Below are positions 26,101-34,760 of a stretch of 64,000 nt of DNA, in pieces. Made by a program: the position numbers and the translations under genes. A model generated the notes under the pieces. That model searched no databases and had not been told where the DNA came from. It worked only from the letters and a program-made list of their open reading frames with translations. The stretch covers positions 126,465 to 190,464 of the forward strand of contig NZ_GL379776.1 in assembly GCF_000143765.1 (NCBI RefSeq), given 5' to 3'. Position 1 is the stretch's first letter, and the number at the start of each line of letters is the position of its first letter. Origin of the DNA: Sphingobacterium spiritivorum ATCC 33861. GTDB lineage: Bacteria > Bacteroidota > Bacteroidia > Sphingobacteriales > Sphingobacteriaceae.

Positions 26101-26702
26101 GTACAATCAATCCAATGGCCAAAGAAGCCTATGATGAAATGAACGAGCGGTCGGACTTCATTACGAAAGAAAAATCTGATCTGCTGGAAGCCAAAAACTC
26201 TTTAATGGCAACCATCAAAGAGATCGATGATTCGGCTAAAGATAAGTTCATGACGGCCTTTACTATGATCCGCGAAAACTTTATCCGTGTGTTCAGATCA
26301 TTATTTAATGAAGAAGACAGCTGTGACCTGACGCTTTCTGATCCGGACAATCCACTGGAATCGGATATTGACATTATTGCACGTCCTAAAGGCAAGCGAC
26401 CGCTTTCTATTAATCAATTGTCGGGAGGAGAGAAGACGTTGACTTCTACAGCGTTGTTATTCTCCCTGTATCTGCTGAAGCCAGCGCCTTTCTGTATATT
26501 CGATGAGGTAGATGCTCCGCTTGATGATACGAATATTGACAAATTCAACAATATTATCCGTGAATTCTCTAACGATTCACAATTTATAGTAGTCTCGCAC
26601 AACAAGCGTACTATAGCAAGTACAGATGTCATCTACGGTGTGACGATGGTAGAACAGGGAATCTCCAGAGTAGTTGCTGTCGACCTGAGAGATGTCGCTT
26701 AA
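23160..26702 (+). CDS. smc: Chromosome partition protein SMC
   Basis: A 1180-residue structural-maintenance-of-chromosomes ATPase, the core of the bacterial condensin. The N-terminal Walker A is GPNGCGKSN (31-39). Long coiled coils run about 165-500 and 660-1000. The hinge lies between them, around 510-650. The C-terminal head has the ABC signature LSGGEK near 1087 and Walker B FDEVDAPLDDTN near 1113. It dimerises through the hinge and compacts and segregates chromosomes, normally with ScpA and ScpB, which are not in the window. The length and all motifs are normal. Confidence 0.97.
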   Translation: MQLTKLEIKGFKSFGDKITINFNDGVTAIVGPNGCGKSNVVDAIRWVMGEQSTRALRSEKMENIIFNGTKNRKPANLAEVSLTFNNTKNILPTEFSTVNITRKLYRNGESEYRLNDVKCRLKDITDLFLDTGLGADTYSIIELKMIDEIINNKDNSRRNLFEEASGISKYKVRKKQTLSKLKETENDLSRVDDLLFEIGKNLKSLENQAKKADKYFRLKDEYKDASVSLAYFKLADFSQDLEKLEEQEAAQQEVIQQNQSQIGLQETELQEKKKDILAKEKNLSVQQKSTHEYVNKIRAYESEKKIKNEQMRHLQEKEARLSTELANDKQQLNHAFYNIKRLNEELFEEQSKFDSIKMDLEANKTEVEELRAQQQSAKAKLDSFQKERGEIQSRIYQLEKDIAVLNIQKDALQQESLRNVSDTASKETELNQFNIAVADLEGRVDSQQQQYESAIQSESELQLQITATESELQTIKDELNRQSRIVDAKQNEYNLTKSLVDNLEGFPESIRFLRKSAGWKKQFPLFSDILFCKEDYRVAVENYLEPIMNHYVVDSQQDAVQAIQLLSDASRGRANFFVLDAITSLSPFAPAVEDEKLIRALDVITVEEKYRTLCEILLQHVFILKHGESADLETQLPQDDTIILHKEGRFAKNRLGLMGGSVGLFEGKRIGRAKNLENLAKEIKTLNQQIVELQTREVEQSGKLVSLKNNSQRETIDELRHQLNRLNNELISVKTKQEQYQTFITNSHNRKQDIEAKITTITNDLLTADPTLQDLKIENQKRDLEVQDLQENFNEISEILTEKSAVFNQQNIHFHQQQNKVSGIQKDLEYRDVQKETFEARIEKNTIEYEEVQQSIKDTLQHVDHNDEDLLAMYAQKEALEKGLQDIEEDFYASRKVINDLEEAIAQLRKSKELTDMLIGEIKDKKTRLQIDLNALRERLSVEFNIDLKDLLETEPPETSLSQQALQITCEKIKKQLDEYGTINPMAKEAYDEMNERSDFITKEKSDLLEAKNSLMATIKEIDDSAKDKFMTAFTMIRENFIRVFRSLFNEEDSCDLTLSDPDNPLESDIDIIARPKGKRPLSINQLSGGEKTLTSTALLFSLYLLKPAPFCIFDEVDAPLDDTNIDKFNNIIREFSNDSQFIVVSHNKRTIASTDVIYGVTMVEQGISRVVAVDLRDVA

Positions 26703-26707
26703 AAAAT

Positions 26708-26752
26708 AAATCTTCACCTGGCATGTTTTACAAATATGCCAGGTGAAGATTT
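26708..26752 (+). terminator. Intrinsic terminator after smc
   Basis: A perfect 17-bp inverted repeat (AAATCTTCACCTGGCAT) with an 11-base loop, six bases after the smc stop and followed by TTTTC. It may also serve the convergent GNAT-nitrilase gene. Confidence 0.85.
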
Positions 26753-26787
26753 TCTTATATCAGGACCTGATTATTACTATCCTTCTC

Positions 26788-28296
26788 TTATTTCAATAGC
26801 CGTACATCGTACAGATCTTTTCTTCTGTCTTTCATGATCTTGACGGTACCATATTCATGCAGATCCCGCAACGCATATAAGTCCACATCTGCGATCAGCA
26901 CCATTTCAGCATTGGGAGTGGCTTCGGCTTTGATGGCATTATTGGGAAATGCAAAATCAGAGGGAGTGAATACAGCCGATTGGGAATATTGAATATCCAT
27001 GTTATTGACACGTGGCAGATTACCGACTGAACCTGCAATAGCCACATAGCATTCGTTTTCTATAGCACGTGCCTGCGCACATGTACGTACACGGATATAT
27101 CCGTTCTGCGTATCTGTCATAAAAGGTACAAATAAAATCTGCATACCCTGATCGGCCAGTATACGGCTCAATTCCGGGAATTCTACATCATAGCAGATCA
27201 ATAATCCGATCTTACCACAATCTGTATCAAATACTTTGACTTCATTCCCTCCTATCATACCATAATACTTGGACTCATTCGGGGTGATATGGATCTTACG
27301 ATAGGAATCTACTTTACCACTCCGGTGACAGAGATAGGAAACATTATACAGTTTATTATTCTCATAGACAGGCATAGACCCTGCTATAATATTGACATTA
27401 TATGATACCGCGAACTGCTGTATACGATCTACGATCTCATTGGTGAGCTCGGCCAGTCTTTTCATTGCGGTCCTTTCAGGAAGGTCATTGAATGGACTCA
27501 TCAACGGAGTATTGAAAAATTCGGGAAACATAATAAAATCAGCACCGTAATCGCTGACCGTATCTACGAAAAACTCAATCTGGTCATAAAAAGCCTCGAC
27601 ATTATCAAAGAGGCGCATCTGCCATTGTATCAGTCCAAGACGAATAGTTTGTTTGGATGTAGAAATGGAACGGGAATCGGGTTCGTAATAAATATTATTC
27701 CATTCCAGTAATACCGCAAACTCCATGGAATCCATATCCTCTGGCAGGTAATTTTTCAGAATCTTCTTGACATGGAAATCATTGGACAACTGAAATGTGA
27801 GCGTCGGATCGTAGATCTCTTTACGTTTTACCTTTTCGATATAAACGCGGGGACTCATTTTTTCTGAGTAATTATGGTAGTTAGGGATACGTCCTCCGGC
27901 TACAATACTTTTGAGATTGAGTTGCTCACACAGTTCCTTACGGGAGTCATAAAGTCTTCGCCCCAGGCGTAATGCACGATGATCCGGATGTACAAAAACT
28001 TCTATCCCGTATAAAGTATCACCTTCATGCGTATGTTTACTGAATTTACCATCATCAATAATATCGTAGTAACTATCATAGATATTATTCTTTTTTGAAT
28101 TAAGGATAATGGATAAGGCACAAGCGACAACATGACCATCGACCTCCACACATAACTGCCCTTCGGGAAACAACTCAATCAGATCGACGATATTCTCCCG
28201 GCTCCAGACTTCTCCCATACCCTGATAGGCTTCCTCCATGGAGTTTTTTAAATCTCTATAGTCCTTCTTGGTCAAAGGTCTTACCTGTATATCCAT
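26788..28296 (-). CDS. Fused GNAT acetyltransferase and nitrilase-family hydrolase
   Basis: A 502-residue two-domain enzyme. Residues about 1-160 form a GNAT N-acetyltransferase (HPDHRALRLGRRLYDSRKEL holds the acetyl-CoA loop RxxRxGxxL). Residues about 220-500 form a carbon-nitrogen hydrolase with the full catalytic triad: Glu in MFPEF near 257, Lys in SYRKIHI near 333, and Cys in LICYDVEFPE near 365. The nitrilase half would hydrolyse an amide or nitrile bond in a small molecule, and the GNAT half could acylate an amine. The same fusion is known in many Bacteroidota and other phyla, but its substrate is not established. It is a single gene between terminators. Confidence 0.93.
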   Translation of the reverse strand: MDIQVRPLTKKDYRDLKNSMEEAYQGMGEVWSRENIVDLIELFPEGQLCVEVDGHVVACALSIILNSKKNNIYDSYYDIIDDGKFSKHTHEGDTLYGIEVFVHPDHRALRLGRRLYDSRKELCEQLNLKSIVAGGRIPNYHNYSEKMSPRVYIEKVKRKEIYDPTLTFQLSNDFHVKKILKNYLPEDMDSMEFAVLLEWNNIYYEPDSRSISTSKQTIRLGLIQWQMRLFDNVEAFYDQIEFFVDTVSDYGADFIMFPEFFNTPLMSPFNDLPERTAMKRLAELTNEIVDRIQQFAVSYNVNIIAGSMPVYENNKLYNVSYLCHRSGKVDSYRKIHITPNESKYYGMIGGNEVKVFDTDCGKIGLLICYDVEFPELSRILADQGMQILFVPFMTDTQNGYIRVRTCAQARAIENECYVAIAGSVGNLPRVNNMDIQYSQSAVFTPSDFAFPNNAIKAEATPNAEMVLIADVDLYALRDLHEYGTVKIMKDRRKDLYDVRLLK

Positions 28297-28424
28297 ATAT
28301 ATTATTTTTAAAATTTAATGTAAGTGAAAAATTAAGATCAGCGATCATACATCATTCAAACAAAAAATAATGCCAACTGTTATCCTAACTTAGCATTTTT
28401 TTAAAATTAATCAGCTAATTTGCA

Positions 28425-28557
28425 CGAAAGAAAGTCTGAATATCCTGATATACCGGCAGGTACGTATGGATCGGAACGTCTGAAAGGATGAGTTCCGTTT
28501 ATAAATCATTGCTGCCTTTATCCTCTGATTTCGGCTAAAGGCAGCAAGAGATTTTTT
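28425..28557 (+). ncRNA. Candidate small RNA ending in an intrinsic terminator
   Basis: The gap between two minus-strand genes holds a plus-strand terminator with no plus-strand coding sequence ahead of it. Upstream of the terminator is a second small inverted repeat (CGGAAC and GTTCCG, about 28472-28497) and a short TACC/GGTA hairpin near 28451. A TAATTTGC box near 28425 could be part of a promoter but is an imperfect match. The 5' end is a guess. It could instead be a terminator that acts only on read-through. Confidence 0.35.
28509..28557 (+). terminator. Plus-strand intrinsic terminator without an upstream gene
   Basis: A perfect 12-bp stem (TTGCTGCCTTTA) with a 15-base loop, followed by six T residues on the plus strand. 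On the minus strand the bases after the stem are not T-rich, so it points away from the neighbouring DUF3467 gene. Confidence 0.7.
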
Positions 28558-28559
28558 AA

Positions 28560-28871
28560 TTATGCTTCTCCTTTTGGAGTTCCAAAATTAAGCGGCAATG
28601 TATTATCATTGGCTTTAATTGATCCGTTTTGAGCTTCAAAACGGTTAATATTATCCTGCAAAGCACCTAAAAGCCTTTTCGCATGTTCGGGAGTCAGAAT
28701 AATTCTGGATTTGACCTTTGCCTTTGGTACACCGGGCATGATACGAACAAAATCCACAACAAATTCTGTAGATGAATGTGTAATAATAGCCAGATTGGAG
28801 TATACTCCTTCTGCTGTTTCTTCCGTCAGTTCAATACTCAATTCCTGATTCTCCTGATTGTTATTTTCCAT
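28560..28871 (-). CDS. DUF3467-family protein
   Basis: A 103-residue soluble protein. The family core is visible: YSNLAIITHSSTEFVVDFVR (residues about 24-43), then a PKAKVKSRIILTPEHAKRLL stretch and ALQDNINRFE. The length is normal. DUF3467 proteins are common in Bacteroidota and have no established function; the compact beta-alpha core suggests a small binding protein. It follows the M42 peptidase gene on the same strand after 46 bases and may be co-transcribed with it. Confidence 0.9.
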   Translation of the reverse strand: MENNNQENQELSIELTEETAEGVYSNLAIITHSSTEFVVDFVRIMPGVPKAKVKSRIILTPEHAKRLLGALQDNINRFEAQNGSIKANDNTLPLNFGTPKGEA

Positions 28872-28917
28872 TCTTATTGTAATATATATTTAGGGTTTTT
28901 ATAATATAGTCTTATTA

Positions 28918-30036
28918 TTAACTTTTGAATGTTCTGAAATCCTGTCCCTCTTCTATCGCCAGTACAGTTTCATAAATCAGTCTGATCACATTATCTACAT
29001 CTTCTTTATGAATCATCTCTACTGTAGTATGCATGTAGCGAAGCGGTAAAGAGATCAATGCCGAAGGTACACCACCATTAGAGTACGCAAAGGCATCCGT
29101 ATCCGTACCTGTATAACGGGATGAAGCCTGTCTCTGGAATGGAATCTGATTCTGCTCCGCAACCCTGACTAGCAGTTTATTCAGGTTGATCTGCACTGCA
29201 GGTGCATAGGACAATACAGGTCCGCTACCACAAGCCAGATCTCCCTGGGTAATCTTATTGATCATCGGTGTTTGTGTATCGTGGGTTACATCGGTCACAA
29301 TAGCAACATGAGGTTTGATATAATCGGCGATCATTTCTGCCCCGCGAAGACCAATTTCCTCCTGTACAGAGTTAACGATATAAAGACCAAAAGGCAGTTT
29401 TTTCTTATTTTCCTTCAGCAAACGCGCTACCTCGGTGATCATGAATCCGCCGGCACGGTTGTCCAGTGCACGTCCTACATAGTACCGGTCATTGAGGATC
29501 ATAAATTCATCCTCATAAGTAACTACTGAACCTACATGAATGCCCAGCGCCTCTACTTCTTCTTTGCTTGTACAGCCACAATCCAGAAAAATATTTTTAA
29601 GAGTAGGTGCTTCTTCTTTTTCGCCTGAACGGGTATGAATAGCCGGCCATCCGAATACAGCTTTTACGGTTCCTTTATCTGTATGGATATTTACACGTTT
29701 GGAAGGTGCAATCTGATGATCTGAACCTCCGTTGCGGATAACATAGATCAAACCATCTTTCGTAATGTAATTTACAAACCAGGAAATTTCATCTGCATGT
29801 GCTTCTATAACTACTTTATAAGGCGCATCCGGATTGATAATTCCTACAGCTGTACCATAATTATCAATATAAGTTGTATCTACATACGGCTTCAGATAAT
29901 CCAGCCACATGCGTTGCCCCTCCCACTCAAAACCTGTTGGTGAAGGGTTATTTATGTATTTTTCAAAAAAAGAGAGCGACTCTTTTGTCACTATCGGAAT
30001 GTGTTTTTTTTCTGTTTTTTCACTTTTCTTAGCCAT
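28918..30036 (-). CDS. M42-family metallopeptidase (aminopeptidase)
   Basis: A 372-residue cytoplasmic di-metal aminopeptidase of the M42 family (glutamyl aminopeptidase/FrvX-like, often misnamed endoglucanase). The metal and catalytic sites are present: EAHADEISW near residue 80, GRALDNRAG near 190, the catalytic Glu pair VQEEIGLRGA near 225, TDVTHD near 250, and YMHTTVEM near 340. These enzymes form large tetrahedral complexes and trim oligopeptides left by proteases. ATG 30036 (MAKKSEK) is the start; the frame continues two codons upstream only to a TTG. It may share a transcript with the DUF3467 gene. Confidence 0.95.
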   Translation of the reverse strand: MAKKSEKTEKKHIPIVTKESLSFFEKYINNPSPTGFEWEGQRMWLDYLKPYVDTTYIDNYGTAVGIINPDAPYKVVIEAHADEISWFVNYITKDGLIYVIRNGGSDHQIAPSKRVNIHTDKGTVKAVFGWPAIHTRSGEKEEAPTLKNIFLDCGCTSKEEVEALGIHVGSVVTYEDEFMILNDRYYVGRALDNRAGGFMITEVARLLKENKKKLPFGLYIVNSVQEEIGLRGAEMIADYIKPHVAIVTDVTHDTQTPMINKITQGDLACGSGPVLSYAPAVQINLNKLLVRVAEQNQIPFQRQASSRYTGTDTDAFAYSNGGVPSALISLPLRYMHTTVEMIHKEDVDNVIRLIYETVLAIEEGQDFRTFKS

Positions 30037-30519
30037 ATTCAATTAATGATTTCAGATACGATTGCTTACATAGTAAGCTCAGGACAAAGTTAAAAAAGAT
30101 AATTTTAAGTTTTCGGACCGGATACCTCTATTCCGTTTAATTCACGTCCAAAAACAAGGATTATAATCTACACCTTCTGCCCTGGGAGCACAGTATTCCT
30201 CCCATGGAGGGATACGAATGTAAAATAATCAAAAAAACACAATAAAGAATTCTTTTCCCTAATTCTTTGCAGAAAGAATATAATTATCTTAATTAATTCA
30301 GTGATCCCTGAGTATCCTGTTTTTTAATGCTGAAGGTGTATTAAAAATATTACCTGCGGATTTGAAGTATATTCTAACTTACACAGAATAACCATACTAT
30401 AGCAGAATAAGATTGTACTTATTCCACCAGGGCTTTCACCAGGCTTAAAACATTTGGACAAAGCCTTTTAAAAAGGTGGAGAAATACTATCTTTACAGCA
30501 TCAAAATAGTTCATAACAA
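30037..30519. other. Intergenic stretch without a recognised gene
   Basis: About 480 bases between divergent genes (M42 peptidase and lgt). I see no credible coding frame. There is a 7-bp hairpin (ATTCTTT with loop GCAG) near 30262-30279, a GGGAG/CTCCC repeat near 30185-30206, and a TATCTTTA box near 30488-30495 that could be the lgt -7 element, with one mismatch to consensus and no clear -33 element. Confidence 0.5.
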
Positions 30520-31350
30520 ATGGAAAATCTTTTCAATATAATCTACTGGGATATTCATCCCGAAATATTTAAGATCGGCTCTTTTGGATTACGCTATTAT
30601 GCACTCTGTTGGCTGGCGGCATTTGCAATATCGTATGTTCTGATGCTGAAGATCTTCAAAAGAGAAGGCAAAACACAGGAGCAGCTGGATCAGTTAAGTA
30701 TCTATATTTTCTTAGGAACATTAATCGGTGCCCGCTTGGGACATTGTCTGTTTTATGAGTTTGATTACTACAAAGATCATATCATGGAGATTTTCCTTCC
30801 TTTCCGTTGGGATGCAAATGGCAATTTCCAAATGACAGGTTTTGCAGGTTTAGCCAGCCATGGTGCTGCTGTCGGTATACTGACCTCGATCTATCTCTTT
30901 GCCAGAAAAACAAAGATCAATTTTATGTGGGTAGCAGATCGTCTTGTGATTGTCGTACCGATAGCAGGAGCTTTTGTCAGATTAGGTAACTTCTTCAACT
31001 CTGAAATGATCGGTCCTCCTACAGATCTTCCTTGGGCTGTAGTATTCAAAAATATTGATAATATTCCCCGTCATCCCGGACAATTGTATGAGGCATTGGC
31101 TTATGTGATTATTTTTATTGTGATGTGGTACCTCTACAATAAAAAGAGCATTCTTAAGCCTGGATATTTGTTCGGAATATTTCTGGTGTTATTATTCGGT
31201 GCGCGATTTGTTCTGGAATACTTCAAAATAGATCAGGAAGATTTTGAAAAGAACATGTTATTTAATATGGGACAGATCCTGAGTATTCCATTTATTCTTG
31301 CGGGTTTTTATCTGATCTTCCGAAAACCGAAAGAAGGTCAATCCAAATAA
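30520..31350 (+). CDS. lgt: Prolipoprotein diacylglyceryl transferase
   Basis: A 276-residue inner-membrane enzyme that moves diacylglycerol from phosphatidylglycerol to the lipobox cysteine, the first step of lipoprotein maturation. About seven membrane helices are visible. Family signatures are GARLGHCLFYE near residue 70, GLASHGAAVG with the essential His near 112, RLGNFFNSEMIG near 160 and RHPGQLYEA near 190. It would act on all the lipoproteins encoded in this window. A terminator follows at once, so it is probably monocistronic. Confidence 0.97.
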   Translation: MENLFNIIYWDIHPEIFKIGSFGLRYYALCWLAAFAISYVLMLKIFKREGKTQEQLDQLSIYIFLGTLIGARLGHCLFYEFDYYKDHIMEIFLPFRWDANGNFQMTGFAGLASHGAAVGILTSIYLFARKTKINFMWVADRLVIVVPIAGAFVRLGNFFNSEMIGPPTDLPWAVVFKNIDNIPRHPGQLYEALAYVIIFIVMWYLYNKKSILKPGYLFGIFLVLLFGARFVLEYFKIDQEDFEKNMLFNMGQILSIPFILAGFYLIFRKPKEGQSK

Positions 31351-31354
31351 TCAT

Positions 31355-31386
31355 AAAAGCCCTTTTTTGCTTAAAAAGGGCTTTTT
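31355..31386 (+). terminator. Intrinsic terminator after lgt
   Basis: A perfect 13-bp stem (AAAAGCCCTTTTT) with a 5-base loop and a T run, four bases after the lgt stop. It lies in front of the preferred efflux-gene start at 31400, which argues against the TTG-started longer frame at 31367. Confidence 0.88.
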
Positions 31387-31399
31387 CATTTTAATATAT

Positions 31400-32605
31400 A
31401 TGCACAATTTCAGTAAATTCAAACGAAGTACTATTATTTTTATTCTGGGCCTGCTATCGGCTATCGGTCCCTTCTCTATTGATATGTATCTGCCGGCTTT
31501 CAAAACCATAGCAACGGATTTTGGTACTTCTGTAGATCGTGTACAACTATCTCTTTCTTCTTTTTTTATCGGGATAGCTATCGGTCAGCTTGTTTACGGA
31601 CCTCTTCTTGACAAATTCGGACGCAAAAAACCACTGATCGTAGGAATCAGTCTGTATATTTTCGCTTCCATAATGTGTATATTCTCCACTAATATTGAAC
31701 AGTTGATTGTTTTCCGCTTTATACAGGCCTTGGGCAGCTGCTCGGGTATGGTCGCTTCACGGGCAATGGTGAGAGATTATTTTGGACCGCAGGAGTCCGC
31801 AAAGATATTCAGTATGCTGATGCTTATCGTGGGTATCTCTCCTATTCTGGCACCGAGTGTCGGGGCATTCGTCATGTCGCACTTTGAGTGGCATATGATC
31901 TTTACCATTCTGACGGTCATGGCTGTCCTTATTCTGATCAGCGTTATTTTCCTGTTACCGGAATCATTTGCCGGAAATAAAAATTTTTCTTTAGCACCGA
32001 AACAGGTCACAATTAACTTTTGGACGGTTTGTAAAAACCCGCAATTTTTGAGCTTTTGTCTCGTCAGCGCACTTACTGCATCCGCACTATACGCCTACCT
32101 GGCCGGCTCGCCATTCGTCATGCAGGAACTATACGGACTTACAGAATCAGAATATGGAATTGTATTCGCAATAATCGCCTCTGCACTTATACTGGCTACC
32201 CAGATCAACAGGATTGCACTCAACAGATGGTCAAGTAGCGATATTTCCAGATTTGCATCACGTCTACAGGTGAGTATGTCTGCATTATTTATTGTTGTGA
32301 CTTTAGGGGGGTGGATCACCCTTCCTACTATGGTCGGATTTATTTTTCTGATTCTGCTGGCTCAGGGATTTATTTTCCCAAATACTTCTGCCCTGGCCTT
32401 AGCACCATTCAAAGAACTTGCCGGAAGTGCTTCTGCCTTATTGGGTTGCTTTCAGATGGGCATTGGAGCACTGGCTTCCGGAGCGGTGAGTATACTGCAC
32501 AACAACACCGCGTTGCCAATGGTGATCGTCATGTCTGCATGCTCGTTTTTAGGGCTTATTATATACTTATATCTGCCGAAATTACTAAAACCTGCTACTA
32601 TATAA
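31400..32605 (+). CDS. Bcr/CflA-type MFS multidrug efflux transporter
   Basis: A 401-residue major facilitator protein with 12 predicted membrane helices. The Bcr/CflA subfamily is shown by SIDMYLPAFKTIATDFG in helix 1, followed by QLSLSSFFIGIAIGQLVYGP (helix 2) and the motif A loop GPLLDKFGRKKPL. The antiporter-type glycine/proline helix 5 reads VGISPILAPSVGAFV. It would export drugs such as bicyclomycin-like or sulfonamide compounds in exchange for protons; the substrate is not determined. ATG 31400 (MHNFSKF) is preferred because the upstream part of the frame overlaps the lgt terminator. Confidence 0.93.
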   Translation: MHNFSKFKRSTIIFILGLLSAIGPFSIDMYLPAFKTIATDFGTSVDRVQLSLSSFFIGIAIGQLVYGPLLDKFGRKKPLIVGISLYIFASIMCIFSTNIEQLIVFRFIQALGSCSGMVASRAMVRDYFGPQESAKIFSMLMLIVGISPILAPSVGAFVMSHFEWHMIFTILTVMAVLILISVIFLLPESFAGNKNFSLAPKQVTINFWTVCKNPQFLSFCLVSALTASALYAYLAGSPFVMQELYGLTESEYGIVFAIIASALILATQINRIALNRWSSSDISRFASRLQVSMSALFIVVTLGGWITLPTMVGFIFLILLAQGFIFPNTSALALAPFKELAGSASALLGCFQMGIGALASGAVSILHNNTALPMVIVMSACSFLGLIIYLYLPKLLKPATI

Positions 32606-32610
32606 TACAA

Positions 32611-32647
32611 AAAACGGGCTGTTCTGATAATCAGAACAGCCCGTTTT
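32611..32647. terminator. Bidirectional intrinsic terminator between efflux gene and aroQ
   Basis: A perfect 17-bp stem (AAAACGGGCTGTTCTGA) with a 3-base loop. It starts with an A run and ends with a T run, so it suits both converging transcripts. Confidence 0.92.
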
Positions 32648-32669
32648 CATTATATGATTATGTTATGCT

Positions 32670-33086
32670 TTAGATCAGTCCTTCTATAGCTAAGCGATAG
32701 CCGTCCAATCCAAAACCACAAATTACGCCTTTACAGTTCTTCGCCAGATATGATTTATGGCGAAATTCTTCACGTGCATATACATTGGAAATATGTACCT
32801 CTATAACCGCAGTCTTTACTGCCGCAATAGCATCCCCTATAGCAACAGAAGTATGCGTATATGCACCCGCATTTAACACAATTCCATCGATATCAAAACC
32901 TACCTCATGAATTTTGTCAATAATGGCTCCTTCTGAATTGCTCTGAAAATAGTTCAGGTCCAGTTCCGGAAACCGCTGTTTCAATGTTTCAAAATATGAC
33001 TTAAAATCCTGATCTCCGTAAATACTCTTTTCTCTCACACCTAAGAGATTAAGATTCGGACCGTTGATTATTAATATTTTTTTCAT
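32670..33086 (-). CDS. aroQ: Type II 3-dehydroquinate dehydratase
   Basis: A 138-residue enzyme for the third step of the shikimate pathway, dehydrating 3-dehydroquinate to 3-dehydroshikimate. Signature residues are present: INGPNLNLLGVRE at the N-terminus, the catalytic Tyr in SIYGD, the NAGAYTHTS loop, and catalytic His in EVHISN with the following RxxFRHKSY pattern (AREEFRHKSY). The length is typical of the dodecameric type II enzyme. It stands alone between a terminator and the next outer-membrane gene. Confidence 0.97.
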   Translation of the reverse strand: MKKILIINGPNLNLLGVREKSIYGDQDFKSYFETLKQRFPELDLNYFQSNSEGAIIDKIHEVGFDIDGIVLNAGAYTHTSVAIGDAIAAVKTAVIEVHISNVYAREEFRHKSYLAKNCKGVICGFGLDGYRLAIEGLI

Positions 33087-33119
33087 GTGCTTATGCTATT
33101 CCGTAAAGATAGGTTATTC

Positions 33120-34760
33120 TTAGAAATCTCCATAAAAATTGCGGAACGAAGACCGCAATCCTACTGAAATAACACCTGATTTTTGCGTCGGAAGATTTTC
33201 GATCTGGCGGTAGCGTTGGGTATACCCCACTTCAAACCTCAGGTTATACTTCGGATTTAACACATAGGCAGCTCTCAGATCTCCATAGTACAGATTATTC
33301 TTGACACCTTGTCCGATATAATTTCCGTACATATTCGGGAGCGTCTCATAAGATTGAAAGATATCACCCCCCATATTGATATCCGGATTAGGATCTGTAC
33401 CGTATCTGTTATAGATCAGCTGACCTGAAAAATCAAATCGTTTCCAAGAATAATTCAGCATTCCGATCAATTCTCTGAAATTAGCTCCCGAGGGATGCGC
33501 CAGAGGTTCACCATGGTTACTATAGTTAGATATAGAAGTAAAGTGCTGATAAGTATATGGACGTACGGTATTAAATTCTCCCAGAAAATTAAGGCTTTTT
33601 ACACCAAACAGGTCAAATCCACGTGCTCCGAGCTGTACTCCCCACTTGTTGTGCGCATAGCCATTTCCTTTGAAAAATTCGCTTGCTGTAAATTCTCCCA
33701 GTAAGAACTGACCATATACGGTTGCATTGCGCAGGACCTTATACTTGGCATTCAATCCCAGAAACATTTTATCAGGCGAAGAATAATTATTTGATTCTAC
33801 AGCACGCAGAAAGATGATTGGGTTAATGTAGTTAAAATCAAATCCTCTTTTACCGGCTTCATTCTGATTAGCCCAGATCACAGCCTGAAAAAAACCTACT
33901 GACAACTTATTTGTCGCATTATAATCTAAATACTGAAATGCACCCCACTTGATTCCATCCCCGAATCTTCCTCCCGAATTGAGTGAATCCACTCGCGGAT
34001 TTTTGGGGTCTGTCATATAAGCCCATATCGAAGTATATTGCACGTTCCCGATTTTACCTCTTAGCTTAAGATGGGAATAGTTGGATGAAAAATCTGAAAG
34101 TAATAAAGAACGGTAACCGTCTCCGATAAAGTTTTTGTCGTATGCCAGTGTGACCTGTAAGTAAGGGTTTACATCATAAGTTGCACTTGCAGTTGCATAC
34201 ATCCAGTCTTTGACATTATTAGATTGTAATTTGGTAACTCCCTGTCCAGGAATTAGCATATTTTGCGTCATATAATTATCCAGATACTCCGGAAACCGTG
34301 CCTGATTCTCAAAAGCATTGGCATAGAATGTAAACTTGTCTCCTATTGTCAGACCAGCCTGAATACCGCGTGTATTCATCCAGGTGCTGCGTTTGTCTCC
34401 CATCAGATCTTTACCAATCTGAAAATCCGGCATAAAATCAAGGTAAAAAGTATGATCTTCTTTTTCTACCTGTACCAGATGTTCATTAAATATCTTACGC
34501 ATAAAGATATTATCCGAATCGACATGTCCTACATTTTGTAATGAGTCATATTTAGATAATAGCTGATCCTTAAATATAAAGGGTTTGGAAGATGTAAATT
34601 CCCGGGTATCGGGAGAATACACGAGTTCGTTGAATTTCTGATAATACTGATAAGAATATGTCTGATTTCTGACCTGTGCTAATGCAGTATGAGATACAAG
34701 TAATAAAGGCAATACGGCAAATGTCCAACGCAGCCAGGGTCTGAGTAAAGTGAATTTCAT
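33120..34760 (-). CDS. Outer-membrane beta-barrel protein, Wzi/RemB-like
   Basis: A 546-residue exported protein with a signal peptide ending in TALAQ (cleavage near residue 28). The remainder is rich in aromatic beta-strands, as in an outer-membrane barrel. The central segment LAYDKNFIGDGYRSLLLSDF resembles the HGrqFiGDGyRSLLLS pattern of capsule-assembly Wzi and gliding-motility RemB-like proteins. The C-terminus (FRNFYGDF) ends in phenylalanine, as do many barrels. The role is probably attachment or movement of surface polysaccharide or adhesins. ATG 34760 (MKFTLLRPW) is taken over a start three codons upstream. I am confident in the location and fold but less so in the family name. Confidence 0.75.
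   Translation of the reverse strand: MKFTLLRPWLRWTFAVLPLLLVSHTALAQVRNQTYSYQYYQKFNELVYSPDTREFTSSKPFIFKDQLLSKYDSLQNVGHVDSDNIFMRKIFNEHLVQVEKEDHTFYLDFMPDFQIGKDLMGDKRSTWMNTRGIQAGLTIGDKFTFYANAFENQARFPEYLDNYMTQNMLIPGQGVTKLQSNNVKDWMYATASATYDVNPYLQVTLAYDKNFIGDGYRSLLLSDFSSNYSHLKLRGKIGNVQYTSIWAYMTDPKNPRVDSLNSGGRFGDGIKWGAFQYLDYNATNKLSVGFFQAVIWANQNEAGKRGFDFNYINPIIFLRAVESNNYSSPDKMFLGLNAKYKVLRNATVYGQFLLGEFTASEFFKGNGYAHNKWGVQLGARGFDLFGVKSLNFLGEFNTVRPYTYQHFTSISNYSNHGEPLAHPSGANFRELIGMLNYSWKRFDFSGQLIYNRYGTDPNPDINMGGDIFQSYETLPNMYGNYIGQGVKNNLYYGDLRAAYVLNPKYNLRFEVGYTQRYRQIENLPTQKSGVISVGLRSSFRNFYGDF

Noticed and set aside
32611..32647. Long perfect inverted repeats as transposon ends
   Set aside because: Each strong repeat lies directly after a stop codon with a T run and has no transposase near; they are terminators.
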